This document shows positions 55,909-64,000 of a stretch of 64,000 nucleotides of DNA, one piece after another. The stretch spans positions 1,192,001 to 1,256,000 of the forward strand of contig CP085928.1 in assembly GCA_020735665.1 (NCBI GenBank), in the 5' to 3' direction. The stretch's first letter is position 1; the number at the start of each line of letters is the position of its first letter. The notes beneath the pieces were generated by a model that saw only the letters and a list, made by a program, of their open reading frames with translations, searched no databases and was not told the origin of the DNA. The stretch is from Lachnospiraceae bacterium GAM79. Lineage in GTDB: Bacteria; Bacillota; Clostridia; Lachnospirales; Lachnospiraceae. A program made the translations under genes and the position numbers.

Positions 55909-56089
55909 ATTGTTTTGTTCCTTCTTTTTATTACTCAATAAATAATTTGTCAAAAAAACGATTATTTATTTCTCGAAAAAATGATATAAATTTTGATAAA
56001 AAAAGTATATATTAAATCGTCTTTCTATTCCATCCCTTACAAGTACCAACTTTTTTCGAAACACCTATTTATTTTCATAACCACAATAA

Positions 56090-56118
56090 TTGAACATACT
56101 ATAACATTATGTTATTCT
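56090..56118 (+). promoter_or_regulatory. Promoter candidate of the 635-aa gene
   Basis: TTGAAC (56090-56095), 17-base spacer, TATTCT (56113-56118), 61 bases before the ATG in a very AT-rich gap. Confidence 0.4.
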
Positions 56119-56179
56119 AAATCTGAAACAATATTAGCATTCTTTACATATAAAGATATAACTAACGAGGAAATTTATA

Positions 56180-58087
56180 ATGGACAAAGAAAAAACACAA
56201 CTTTATGAAACGGACACTGTTAAAGAAGAAAATGGAAAGGCACTGCTCATTTTACTTCATACAATGTTCTCTCATTGGGCCATAGACTCGATAGAATCGT
56301 ATAAAAAGCTTCACCCAAATTCAGAAAATTCGCAAATTCCCCAAATAATAAGTTTCTCAACTACTATTGATAAAAATGCACCTGCAGATGGAAATACTTT
56401 TTATAACATTATTGATCTGCTTAATGCAAAGTATTTTACAGACAATGAATGTGATGCCACCACAGGTGACCTATATACATTTATTGCAGAAAATATTTAT
56501 ACTTATCTTCTGAGAACACGAAGTAAATGTAGTTCAGAAATTTCCCATACATTACTATTGGAAGATCTCGCAGATGGTGTAATATACTATCCTTATCTAC
56601 CTAGAGTTAAAGGCACAGCAAATACTTCCTATTCAGAAAATGCATTATCAGCCAAAACAACCTACGGAAGATATACTGCTGAAATAATGACAGCTTTAAC
56701 GGGTGTATTTTACACAACTTTAGAAGACCAATTTAAGGGTAAAATCATTGAATGTGATGCTGCCCTTATAACGCTTTTGGCTCCATATATAAAAAAACCA
56801 AAACGCTTTTTAGAAAATAATAACAATTATACAAAATCCGAAAAAAAAGCTATAATAAATTTAAACAAAAATCTTCGTTTAAAGAACATATCAAACATGA
56901 ATTTGCTGTCTTACTATTATAATAATCCGGAGTTAATTATAGAACAGCTTCTTTTTACTGTTAGACGACTATGGAGTAAAGAGATACCTATAAATAAGAG
57001 TCCCGAACAGCTTTCTTTATTTAGCTATGTTGAAAAATATAGTGAATTAATAAATGCAATAACCGACAATGCCAATTCCGTGAGTTCAACAGATAAACAA
57101 AATAAGTACTATCCGATGTTTGCTGATAAAAATCCAGACATGCTAAATAAATACTGCAAAATTACAGCTATAAATATTGCCATTTATCAAATATATAAAT
57201 ATTTACATATTCTGATAATGCCGGAAAATTTTTCTTCTGTTAACGCATACACCAGAAATAATAGTTATAATACATGTATACATAAAATAATCGCACAATT
57301 TCTACTCATAATATATGTTGAAAAAAAGGGATTCGAGGGAATAGATATATACAATAAACTTACTAACTCTCCGCCTTACGAACTCTGCCATCCTTTTATA
57401 GCACTTGGTAACAACTATAAAGGAAATCATCCACAAAATTATAATAGCAGGATAAAATTTTATGACCATACCCGCGATTACGATATTATGGATAGTATTC
57501 TCGAAAAATATGATACTATATGTTACCAAACAGCAATGAAAACATTTCAAAAAGGAGTGGATGCTTCTTACATAAATTCTGAGGCATATATAAATGAAGC
57601 TGAAAATATTGCCAAGACTATAACTAAAGATTATAAATTTGATAAAGAAAAATATAGGTTATTTATAAAACTATATTTTAGAAAATTTAACAATATATTC
57701 TTCATATCAAATTTTCTTAATGAGAATGTTCTTAATAAAAAAGATCAAAAGCCGGAAAATAATATCCAAAATGCTCTGGATTCTCAAGATAAAGCTGAGG
57801 TTCGAAAAGCTCTATGGAATTTTATAGGACTCTACGGACATTATATGAATAATAATTGTCGTTACTGCAATCATTACTCTAAAATAAGAGCCTGTGAATT
57901 AAATAGCGACAAAAACAGGATTCAAAACAAGGACGCAAAAGACATACGCGAATGGGAATATAATATTGATGGTTGTAACTGTGGTTGTAACATCGGAAAA
58001 AAATTGGCTGAAATAGAAGATGCTCTATATGACCTGTATTCTATGTTTAATTTTCCGAACAAAAACGATTCTCTATCTAGAAAATAG
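56180..58087 (+). CDS. Hypothetical protein (635 aa), convergent partner of the AAA-protease gene
   Basis: Not recognised. It is soluble and helical with many Asn, Tyr, Lys and Ile. Near the C-terminus there is a Cys/His cluster, NNCRYCNHYSKIRACEL, and then DGCNCGCNIG, which could bind zinc or another metal. No nuclease or ATPase motif is visible. GAGG precedes the ATG by nine bases. It is the only plus-strand gene of the island and converges on the AAA-protease gene, sharing a structured terminator. Very AT-rich. Confidence 0.72.
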   Translation: MDKEKTQLYETDTVKEENGKALLILLHTMFSHWAIDSIESYKKLHPNSENSQIPQIISFSTTIDKNAPADGNTFYNIIDLLNAKYFTDNECDATTGDLYTFIAENIYTYLLRTRSKCSSEISHTLLLEDLADGVIYYPYLPRVKGTANTSYSENALSAKTTYGRYTAEIMTALTGVFYTTLEDQFKGKIIECDAALITLLAPYIKKPKRFLENNNNYTKSEKKAIINLNKNLRLKNISNMNLLSYYYNNPELIIEQLLFTVRRLWSKEIPINKSPEQLSLFSYVEKYSELINAITDNANSVSSTDKQNKYYPMFADKNPDMLNKYCKITAINIAIYQIYKYLHILIMPENFSSVNAYTRNNSYNTCIHKIIAQFLLIIYVEKKGFEGIDIYNKLTNSPPYELCHPFIALGNNYKGNHPQNYNSRIKFYDHTRDYDIMDSILEKYDTICYQTAMKTFQKGVDASYINSEAYINEAENIAKTITKDYKFDKEKYRLFIKLYFRKFNNIFFISNFLNENVLNKKDQKPENNIQNALDSQDKAEVRKALWNFIGLYGHYMNNNCRYCNHYSKIRACELNSDKNRIQNKDAKDIREWEYNIDGCNCGCNIGKKLAEIEDALYDLYSMFNFPNKNDSLSRK

Positions 58088-58105
58088 ATACAGTCAAGCG
58101 TGATC

Positions 58106-58204
58106 CCGTAAAAATACGCTCTTCCCTAACAGTCATACAGACCTGCCAGGGAAGAAAAACATGTATCTTTTCCTATCATCATAGGACGTATAGCTTTTTT
58201 ACGG
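58106..58204. terminator. Structured bidirectional terminator between the 635-aa and AAA-protease genes
   Basis: A closing stem CCGTAAAAA (58106-58114) pairs with TTTTTACGG (58196-58204), extended by TACG with CGTA. Inside are two hairpins: CTTCCCT with AGGGAAG and CCTAT with ATAGG, giving a three-way shape. T-rich tracts at both ends suit termination from either side. Confidence 0.65.
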
Positions 58205-58207
58205 TTT

Positions 58208-61200
58208 TTATTCACTTCCTGTCTTATTTATATTCTCAAACTCTTTTTTAAACTCTTCTCCTGTCATAGTTTCTTTTCCATACACTATTTCAGCCATTTT
58301 TTCGATAATGTCCTTTTGTTTTTTTAATTCTTCTCTGACAATTTCCAACTGTGTTCTCAACAGATTTCTGACTTCAAGATCCACATCATATCTGAATGTT
58401 TCGGAACAATCATATCTAGAATTGCTGCCAAGAAAATTAGTTGAATCATTCTTAACAGCCATAATTCCTATTTTTTCAGACATTCCATATATAGCAACCA
58501 TGTCTTCTGCCAGCTTTGTAGCACTCTGAATATCCTGAGCCGCCCCCACAGATATATCATCACCATAGAACAATTCCTCGGCAACTCTTCCTCCCATAAA
58601 TACTCTGATCTGATTAATATAGTCTTTTTTGGTCCAAAGAGAATTATTACTACTCGGTATAACATAACCAAGTGCATTCCCGCGAGGCATTATGGTGATT
58701 TTTTCAAAAGGCTCCATGTCTTGTAACAAGCATACCATTGCATGACCGACTTCATGTATTGCAACAGCTGAACAGCCTTTATTTTCTTTATATGAAAATT
58801 CGTTATCATCCGAAGATTTAGGTTTTTTATCACCGATCTTAAGCTGTTCTATTTTTTCTTTTACTAAAATTTCAAATACTTTTATTTTTATTATTAGTTT
58901 AATTCGATCTTCAAGTTTTAAATCATCAATTCTGCTTTCAATTATCTCATTATTTTGAGCTGACGTAGATTCATCATTCTGCAATTGAGTTTTTTCTGTA
59001 ACTTTATTAATTAGGTTCTGCAATTGAGCTTTTTTTGCAGCTTCATTAATTAGGTTCTGCCATTGAACTGATGGTATAGGTGAATTAAAATCAATTGCAG
59101 CTTCATTAATTAGATTCTGCAATTGAGCCGGAGTAAACGACTTTGTTGCATCGGCGATAGCTCCAAGAAATTGATTAAAAGTCTCATTTTCATCATCGCT
59201 TAGCGCATTTTTAGCCCATGCCAGTTTTTTAACATACAATTCAATTATTTCTTTTCTGTCATCCTCAGTTGGATATGAAACTTCTATATATCTGTCAAAT
59301 CTACCCGGTCGCTTCAATGCCTCATCAAGGCTCTCCGGAGCATTCGTTGCAGCCATTACAAATATATTTGTCCTCTGTTCAAAACCATCCATCTCTTTTA
59401 AAAGCTGAAACATAGGCTCAGGATTGCTGGAATACTCTCGTTTTATTCCTATGGAATCTATTTCATCAATGAATATAATAGCAGCATCATAATCATCGGC
59501 TTCGGCAAATAATTCCCCAACGAGTTCCGGCGTACGAAGTTCCGTACCAAGCACCGAAATAAAAGCAATCTGCTTATCTGAACTTTCATCTATCAAATTT
59601 TTTTGAAACTCGCCGGCAACAGCCCTTGCCAAAAGCGTTTTTCCTGTACCCGGAGGTCCAGCTAACAAAGCTCCCTTCGGCACATTTATTCCACGTTCAC
59701 AATAATCTTCATGGTTTATAAGCATATTAACAATTGGTTTAAGTTTACCTTTAACGTCATCTCCAATTATGTCATCAAAGGTTGTATCAATATCCCTACT
59801 CACTATAAATTTTCTTGATTTTTCATCCTTAGATAATAACGCAACATACTGAGCCTTGATTTCTTTTTTACTCTCTTCTATTATTCTATTTATAATAGCA
59901 CCTGCATTATCAGATTTTCCAACTTCACGGACTTCACATGTTTCAAAGAACTTTTGAACTCCAGCATAATTTCCAAAGTATTCAGCATTTTCCCTAGCTA
60001 TAGCCCATGTAAAGTAACTTTTTATGTCGTTTGATGATTCTTTAAATTTTTCCATTAATTCTTTATTGTCCTTGGCAAGCATCTGTAGATTATCGTACAA
60101 AGCAGAAGCAATTGGGCTTGGCAAAACAAGCTTAACCATTCGCCTATATAACCCCGGATTTTCACTAAGTGTTCTACGCATTTGATGTTCATATCCTGCC
60201 ATCCAGATTGGAGGAACTATGTGTCCTTCTTCCTCAAAATCAAATCTTTCCTCCTTATCTTCTCTCATTTTAGAAATAACTGTACGATCTCCGTTCATAA
60301 TAGGTAGTAAGTATGCTAAAGCCTCACGTCCAAATTGATCCTGTTGTAGAAGATATGCTTCATCTAAAAATAATATTTTTTTATTTTCACTTGCCTCTTT
60401 AAGATATTCATATACTTTGGGTATGGTCTGTCCAACATATGCTCCTTTTAAATCTGATGGCGACAATTGTATAATCTTATTTTCTTTATCAATATTATTA
60501 TCTATCTTGTCTCCATCAAAAAAACAATCAGCTATTCGTTTTGCTATAGTTGTTTTTCCTGTTCCGGGAGCACCCATAATCACAAAATTTGGGATTTTAG
60601 GTTCTTTATTCTCCTTTTTAGCTTTTTCCCACTTTTTCACTTCATCATATACCTGAATAGCAACAGCATGATTAGGTGTCAGACCATCAAATAATTTATC
60701 TTCAATTTCTTTTATATATGAATCATTTTTATTAAGTGATTTTTTTTTCAAAGCTTCGAGTTTAGATTTAGTACAAAACTCATTTAATAAAGAGACTAAT
60801 TCTTTAACAATCTCTTTAATTTTTTCCCAGTTTTTTTCAACAAAATCTAGTTGCTTATTAAAGGTCTCCCCAATTTCATTTTGATCTACTATTTTAATTA
60901 GATTTTCTATTTTAATTAGATTTTCTAATTCCTGATTCCCATATCGTTCATATGTATATATAATATCTTGAATTGTATTAGATATAGGAATTTCTTGATT
61001 TTCATCTATTTTATATATATAGTTAAAAATGCAGTCGCCTATTTTCCCTTTTTTAATTGTGACATCTGAATTTTTTATATCTTTAAAAGATATTTTGATT
61101 GTATTTACCTTTTCACGCCATGTATAATCACTCTGTGGTGCATTTATTAGTGGTTCTCCTACATAACTTAAAATACAGTTTTCCTCTTCCATTTCTTTAG

Positions 61201-62317
61201 AAAACTCGTTGTTATCTCCAAGTTTAAAACCATTTATATCTTTTCCATACTCACAGAAAGCTTTATCCCTACATGATTTTTCAAGGTTTTCATAATTTAT
61301 AGTTTCGTTTTCTTTACAGTTTCGAATTATTTCTTTTAAATCATCATTAGCATTATCAAACTCAGAATTAAAAATTATCTTTTGTTCTCCATTATAAAAA
61401 TGATATCGCACATCATAAGCTGTAATAATCGAATCTTTTACCACTATTTTAGGACATAATTTATCTTTGTAGTAATAAAATATCCCTTTACCCAAGTCGT
61501 CAGATTTACCTGAAAAAAGCATAATCTGATAATCCATTATGCAATTTTTCATCTGTTCCTGCGTTATTACCGCACATCTTTTGTAATATACTAATTTACG
61601 TTTAGGATTTGACAATTCATAATATAAGCATGCACTAGCATCCTCATATATAAAATCAGCTTCTTTCAGACATATAGGAAATCCGATTCGTTTTAAATCA
61701 TTTCCAGATTTACCCCAAAAGCTCACATAGCCATTATCCCAGTTATTAATTTCGTATTTAGTCCTTTCACTATCAATTTCAAATGTAATTGAAGATTTAT
61801 TGCCCTCGTCATCGGCCTTGCTAAATGTGATACTTTCTATATTAATGTTCATATCATTAGGTTGTTTATATATAATCCAAAAAACATCCGCTACAATTCT
61901 TCTGAAATCTCCTGTATAAAACGCATTAGCGTCTGAACAATTATTTTTAGCTGGATATATTACTCCATTTTTGAGGTTAACTGTTGTGACATGTATTTCA
62001 TTTCTTTTTAGAGAATATTCATAAAGAAAATCTTCGTCTTCTTTTTTTCCATTAGGTAGACATCCATAGTAAGTCTCACCTTGATCTTTTGTACTCTTAT
62101 AGAATTGGCGCTTACTCCCTTGGCCTCTATATTTATATAAAAATCTTCTCATTAATTGTGATTCATTCTGTTCACAATTAGATACACTAATTTTAATTTT
62201 AATACTTTTGTGTAAATCACTCACATGTTGTTTGTCTACATTCCCATTCTCCATTTTCGCTGCATAATCCATAAATGTGTAGACATACATATTGTCGTTT
62301 GTTTTATCTTCTCCCAT
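58208..62317 (-). CDS. Fusion protein: novel N-terminus + CbbX/SpoVK-type AAA+ + FtsH-type AAA+ + M41 metalloprotease
   Basis: 1369 aa. Residues 1 to about 545 are unrecognised and rich in Lys, Asn and Tyr. A first AAA+ module has Walker A GAPGTGKT (582-589) and Walker B ILFLDEA (648-654), like CbbX/SpoVK. A second, FtsH-like module has GPPGTGKT (887-894), IIFIDEIDS (947-955) and the region ATNAPESLDEALKRPGRFDR. The M41 protease has HEVGH (1188-1192) and GAAQDIQSAT with the third zinc ligand. FtsH's N-terminal membrane helices are absent. Repeats of QNLINEAA (about 1067-1113) and the insert up to HEVGH split AAA from protease. Start at 62315-62317 behind GGAGG. Family function is protein unfolding and proteolysis; the target is unknown. 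Confidence 0.9.
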   Translation of the reverse strand: MGEDKTNDNMYVYTFMDYAAKMENGNVDKQHVSDLHKSIKIKISVSNCEQNESQLMRRFLYKYRGQGSKRQFYKSTKDQGETYYGCLPNGKKEDEDFLYEYSLKRNEIHVTTVNLKNGVIYPAKNNCSDANAFYTGDFRRIVADVFWIIYKQPNDMNINIESITFSKADDEGNKSSITFEIDSERTKYEINNWDNGYVSFWGKSGNDLKRIGFPICLKEADFIYEDASACLYYELSNPKRKLVYYKRCAVITQEQMKNCIMDYQIMLFSGKSDDLGKGIFYYYKDKLCPKIVVKDSIITAYDVRYHFYNGEQKIIFNSEFDNANDDLKEIIRNCKENETINYENLEKSCRDKAFCEYGKDINGFKLGDNNEFSKEMEEENCILSYVGEPLINAPQSDYTWREKVNTIKISFKDIKNSDVTIKKGKIGDCIFNYIYKIDENQEIPISNTIQDIIYTYERYGNQELENLIKIENLIKIVDQNEIGETFNKQLDFVEKNWEKIKEIVKELVSLLNEFCTKSKLEALKKKSLNKNDSYIKEIEDKLFDGLTPNHAVAIQVYDEVKKWEKAKKENKEPKIPNFVIMGAPGTGKTTIAKRIADCFFDGDKIDNNIDKENKIIQLSPSDLKGAYVGQTIPKVYEYLKEASENKKILFLDEAYLLQQDQFGREALAYLLPIMNGDRTVISKMREDKEERFDFEEEGHIVPPIWMAGYEHQMRRTLSENPGLYRRMVKLVLPSPIASALYDNLQMLAKDNKELMEKFKESSNDIKSYFTWAIARENAEYFGNYAGVQKFFETCEVREVGKSDNAGAIINRIIEESKKEIKAQYVALLSKDEKSRKFIVSRDIDTTFDDIIGDDVKGKLKPIVNMLINHEDYCERGINVPKGALLAGPPGTGKTLLARAVAGEFQKNLIDESSDKQIAFISVLGTELRTPELVGELFAEADDYDAAIIFIDEIDSIGIKREYSSNPEPMFQLLKEMDGFEQRTNIFVMAATNAPESLDEALKRPGRFDRYIEVSYPTEDDRKEIIELYVKKLAWAKNALSDDENETFNQFLGAIADATKSFTPAQLQNLINEAAIDFNSPIPSVQWQNLINEAAKKAQLQNLINKVTEKTQLQNDESTSAQNNEIIESRIDDLKLEDRIKLIIKIKVFEILVKEKIEQLKIGDKKPKSSDDNEFSYKENKGCSAVAIHEVGHAMVCLLQDMEPFEKITIMPRGNALGYVIPSSNNSLWTKKDYINQIRVFMGGRVAEELFYGDDISVGAAQDIQSATKLAEDMVAIYGMSEKIGIMAVKNDSTNFLGSNSRYDCSETFRYDVDLEVRNLLRTQLEIVREELKKQKDIIEKMAEIVYGKETMTGEEFKKEFENINKTGSE
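58978..59128. repeat. Direct repeats inside the AAA-protease gene
   Basis: Three fuller copies and one partial copy of a ~30-bp unit around ATTAATTAGGTTCTGC, the best two 60 bp apart (59037 and 59097). In protein they give QNLINEAA, QNLINEAA, QNLINKV and QLQND. An 18-bp tandem duplication also lies near 60885-60930 (ENLIKI twice). Confidence 0.75.
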
Positions 62318-62621
62318 CGCTACCTCCATACTAATCCTATTATATGCATATTTTCTCTCTGTTCTAAAAAATCAGACCCGCTATGTTTATTCCAAATATT
62401 ATTTTATATGCATCATTTTGTAAAAGCAATAACTAAATATATTTGTCAAATGAAATCGAAATATTCCCTAATAAATATCATATTTCTCACAGCACTTTAC
62501 ACCATTTAAAACATAATAAAGATGTTTCTAAAAAACTCTCAATAATCTATGTCGAATTCTTGATTGTGCTATTTGCGATATAGTAAAATATGTTAAATCA
62601 GATGATGACCAGATATTATAA
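62318..62621. other. AT-rich intergenic region
   Basis: About 300 bp upstream of the AAA-protease gene with no gene-like frame. It contains TTGACA and TATAAA-like boxes on the minus strand but no well-spaced pair, so the promoter is unresolved. Confidence 0.4.
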
Positions 62622-62651
62622 AAGAGCAAGAGAAACCAATCTCCTGCTCTT
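62622..62651. terminator. Second hairpin downstream of the topoisomerase gene
   Basis: AAGAGCAAGAGA (62622-62633) pairs with TCTCCTGCTCTT (62640-62651) with one bulge; TTTTATA follows on the minus strand. Confidence 0.6.
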
Positions 62652-62666
62652 ATTTTGATGGAATCT

Positions 62667-62705
62667 AAAAAAAGGCACACCAGATACCTCCGTATCTGAT
62701 ATGCC
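62667..62705 (-). terminator. Intrinsic terminator of the topoisomerase gene
   Basis: On the minus strand GGCATATCAGATAC-GGAG-GTATCTGGTGTGCC is followed by seven T residues, about 80 bases after the stop. Confidence 0.88.
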
Positions 62706-62784
62706 TTATCCGTACATTCATATTTAATTTGCCCTAATTCTATTTCAGCGCAAATATGGTAATATGCTGCTTTTACTTTCTTCC

Positions 62785-64000
62785 CTACAACCGCAGCTTT
62801 GTTCCTTTACTGCCGCGTTTACATGCTTTGATTCGTGTAAACAGGATCTCTGTGTTATCTACAAAGAAGCTGTCCTTTGTGCTGCCGACTGCTACTTCTT
62901 CGATCTCATCATCGTCGGTGATGTTTACCAGGCGGATGCAGCCTGCGCCTTTTCCCTTGACCGGGATCTCGCTGATCTGGATTCTTGCATAGTAGCCAAG
63001 CATACTCTTTACAACGATGAAATCTTCCATCTCGGCATCATGGATAAAGATGATATCTTCTTCCTGCTTGGACGCTGCGATCATCTTACGAAGTACATCG
63101 TAGTTATTTCCCGGAACCAGCTTTGCCTGACCATGCTTGGTCACAAATAACAGGTTCTTATCTATGATCTGCTCGAGGCAGCACATATATAATATGTTTT
63201 CATTTCCATTCATATTGCAGAATTCAAAGATCTGAATACCCTTATCCGACAATCTGCCGATCAGACCGGAACCATTTCCCTTTTTACCGGTATTCTTCTT
63301 TGCCTGAAGCTTGATGATATCAGCAACCTTGATCATATACATCTGATTATTATCTGCAAATACACCGACACGTTCTGTGTTCTTACATTTGAATGAGAAC
63401 CGGTAGTCTTTGTCGATCTGCGCTTTGTTTTTATCATAAAGATTGGCATCAACGACCTTGATATAATAGAAACGATCGAGAAGTACAGCAACCTCTGTCT
63501 CGACTGCCTGTGCCTTCTTAACGACAACTTCGCCACAATCTGCGATCACAGTCTTTCTTGGAATCGCATATTTCTCCTTAATCTCTAACATATCTGCGAT
63601 CATCTGCTTCTTCATATTGCTCTTGCTTTCAAGCAGCTTTGAATACTTCTTGATCAGCTTCTCTGCATCTTCCAGTTCTTTCTTAAGGGCATTTACTTCC
63701 AGACCGATGAGCTTCTGTAAACGCATGGCAAGGATCGCATCTGCCTGTTTCTCGGTAAAGCATAAGAACTTTGCATCTGCCTCTGAACCTTTGAACCGGA
63801 ATGTAATGTTGGAGGTATCTCCATGCATCAGACATGCCTTTGCATCCGCTACCTTCTTACTTCCACGCAGAATCTCTATGATCAGGTCGATACAGTCAAC
63901 CGCTGTAAGAAGACCGGTCTTGATCTCCCGTACTTCCATCTGATTTTCTAACAACTTCGTGTATTTAGTATTGTATAGTCCGTATTTGAAATCTGTATAG
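62785..64000 (-). CDS. DNA topoisomerase IV / gyrase subunit A, C-terminal part (cut by window edge)
   Basis: 405 codons ending at the stop; the frame stays open to base 64000 (YTDFKYGLYNTKY before KLLENQMEV), so the N-terminal catalytic tyrosine part lies outside. The visible portion holds EKQADAILAMRLQKLIGLE, the conserved end of the breakage-reunion domain, a coiled segment, and a C-terminal domain with blades (RVGVFADNNQMYMIKVADI, FVTKHGQAKLV, GAGCIRLVNI). It resembles the ParC-like subunits of Clostridia that lack the canonical gyrase GyrA-box, so topoisomerase IV is more likely than gyrase, without certainty. It has ordinary core codon use, unlike the island. Confidence 0.85.
   Translation of the reverse strand, partial: YTDFKYGLYNTKYTKLLENQMEVREIKTGLLTAVDCIDLIIEILRGSKKVADAKACLMHGDTSNITFRFKGSEADAKFLCFTEKQADAILAMRLQKLIGLEVNALKKELEDAEKLIKKYSKLLESKSNMKKQMIADMLEIKEKYAIPRKTVIADCGEVVVKKAQAVETEVAVLLDRFYYIKVVDANLYDKNKAQIDKDYRFSFKCKNTERVGVFADNNQMYMIKVADIIKLQAKKNTGKKGNGSGLIGRLSDKGIQIFEFCNMNGNENILYMCCLEQIIDKNLLFVTKHGQAKLVPGNNYDVLRKMIAASKQEEDIIFIHDAEMEDFIVVKSMLGYYARIQISEIPVKGKGAGCIRLVNITDDDEIEEVAVGSTKDSFFVDNTEILFTRIKACKRGSKGTKLRL

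Noticed and set aside
55909-55960. TTGACA box upstream of the 233-aa gene as promoter
   Set aside because: A -10 at correct spacing would fall on the ribosome binding site.

Overview
The window looks like a chromosomal segment of a spore-forming Clostridia, most likely family Lachnospiraceae. Evidence: sporulation genes (a dipicolinate synthase A fragment, spoIVA, a ylbJ-like gene, a gerW/ytfJ-like gene), low-GC Firmicutes-style GGAGG ribosome binding sites, core genes whose order and sequence fit this group, and a tmRNA with the deduced tag ANDNLAYAA. Species cannot be fixed from the sequence alone. Both edges cut genes: position 1 truncates the dipicolinate synthase A gene and position 64000 truncates a topoisomerase subunit A gene.

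Region 1 (1-37,900) is dense housekeeping and sporulation DNA, almost all on the minus strand. It holds dpaA', a D,D-carboxypeptidase, scpB-scpA, spoIVA, gpsA-plsY-der-pgeF, yraN-rnhB, two signal peptidases flanking rbgA, rplS, ssrA with smpB and rnr nearby, secG, a thiamine salvage operon (thiM-thiE-HAD phosphatase-thiD), ylbJ-like (plus strand), a coiled-coil protein with coaD-rsmD, a membrane-anchored GH5/CBM2 endoglucanase, a MoxR-DUF58-membrane protein operon with recG, a DAK/Asp23 pair, rpmB (plus strand), a gerW-DUF2953 cluster, a pseudo-rhomboid and a LysM protein.

Region 2 (37,900-44,300) holds a giant 2-hydroxyacyl-CoA dehydratase activase-like gene on the plus strand, converging on hisHF. 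Between them are two tandem ~145-bp palindromic elements whose outer helices differ by compensatory changes.

Region 3 (44,300-62,500) is an AT-rich accessory island. Its first part is a minus-strand array of toxin-like modules: four HipA-like kinases, two Fic proteins, three DUF4869-like proteins each paired with a tiny P-loop protein, three small paralogues beside the kinases, and one broken gene. No helix-turn-helix antitoxin is visible. The array is preceded by a consensus TTGACA/TATAAT promoter with 24-bp direct repeats and an immediate terminator-like hairpin. Upstream lie two P-loop kinase-like genes, one zeta-like with a zinc finger. Its second part is an unknown 233-aa gene, an unknown 635-aa gene, and a 1369-aa protein that fuses a novel N-terminal region, a CbbX/SpoVK-type AAA+ domain, an FtsH-type AAA+ domain and an M41 protease without obvious membrane anchors. 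The last two genes converge on a structured terminator and are the best candidate for an undescribed system.

Region 4 (62,600-64,000) returns to core sequence: two terminator hairpins and the 3' two-fifths or so of a type II topoisomerase subunit A gene. I saw no CRISPR array, rRNA, ordinary tRNA, transposase or integrase.
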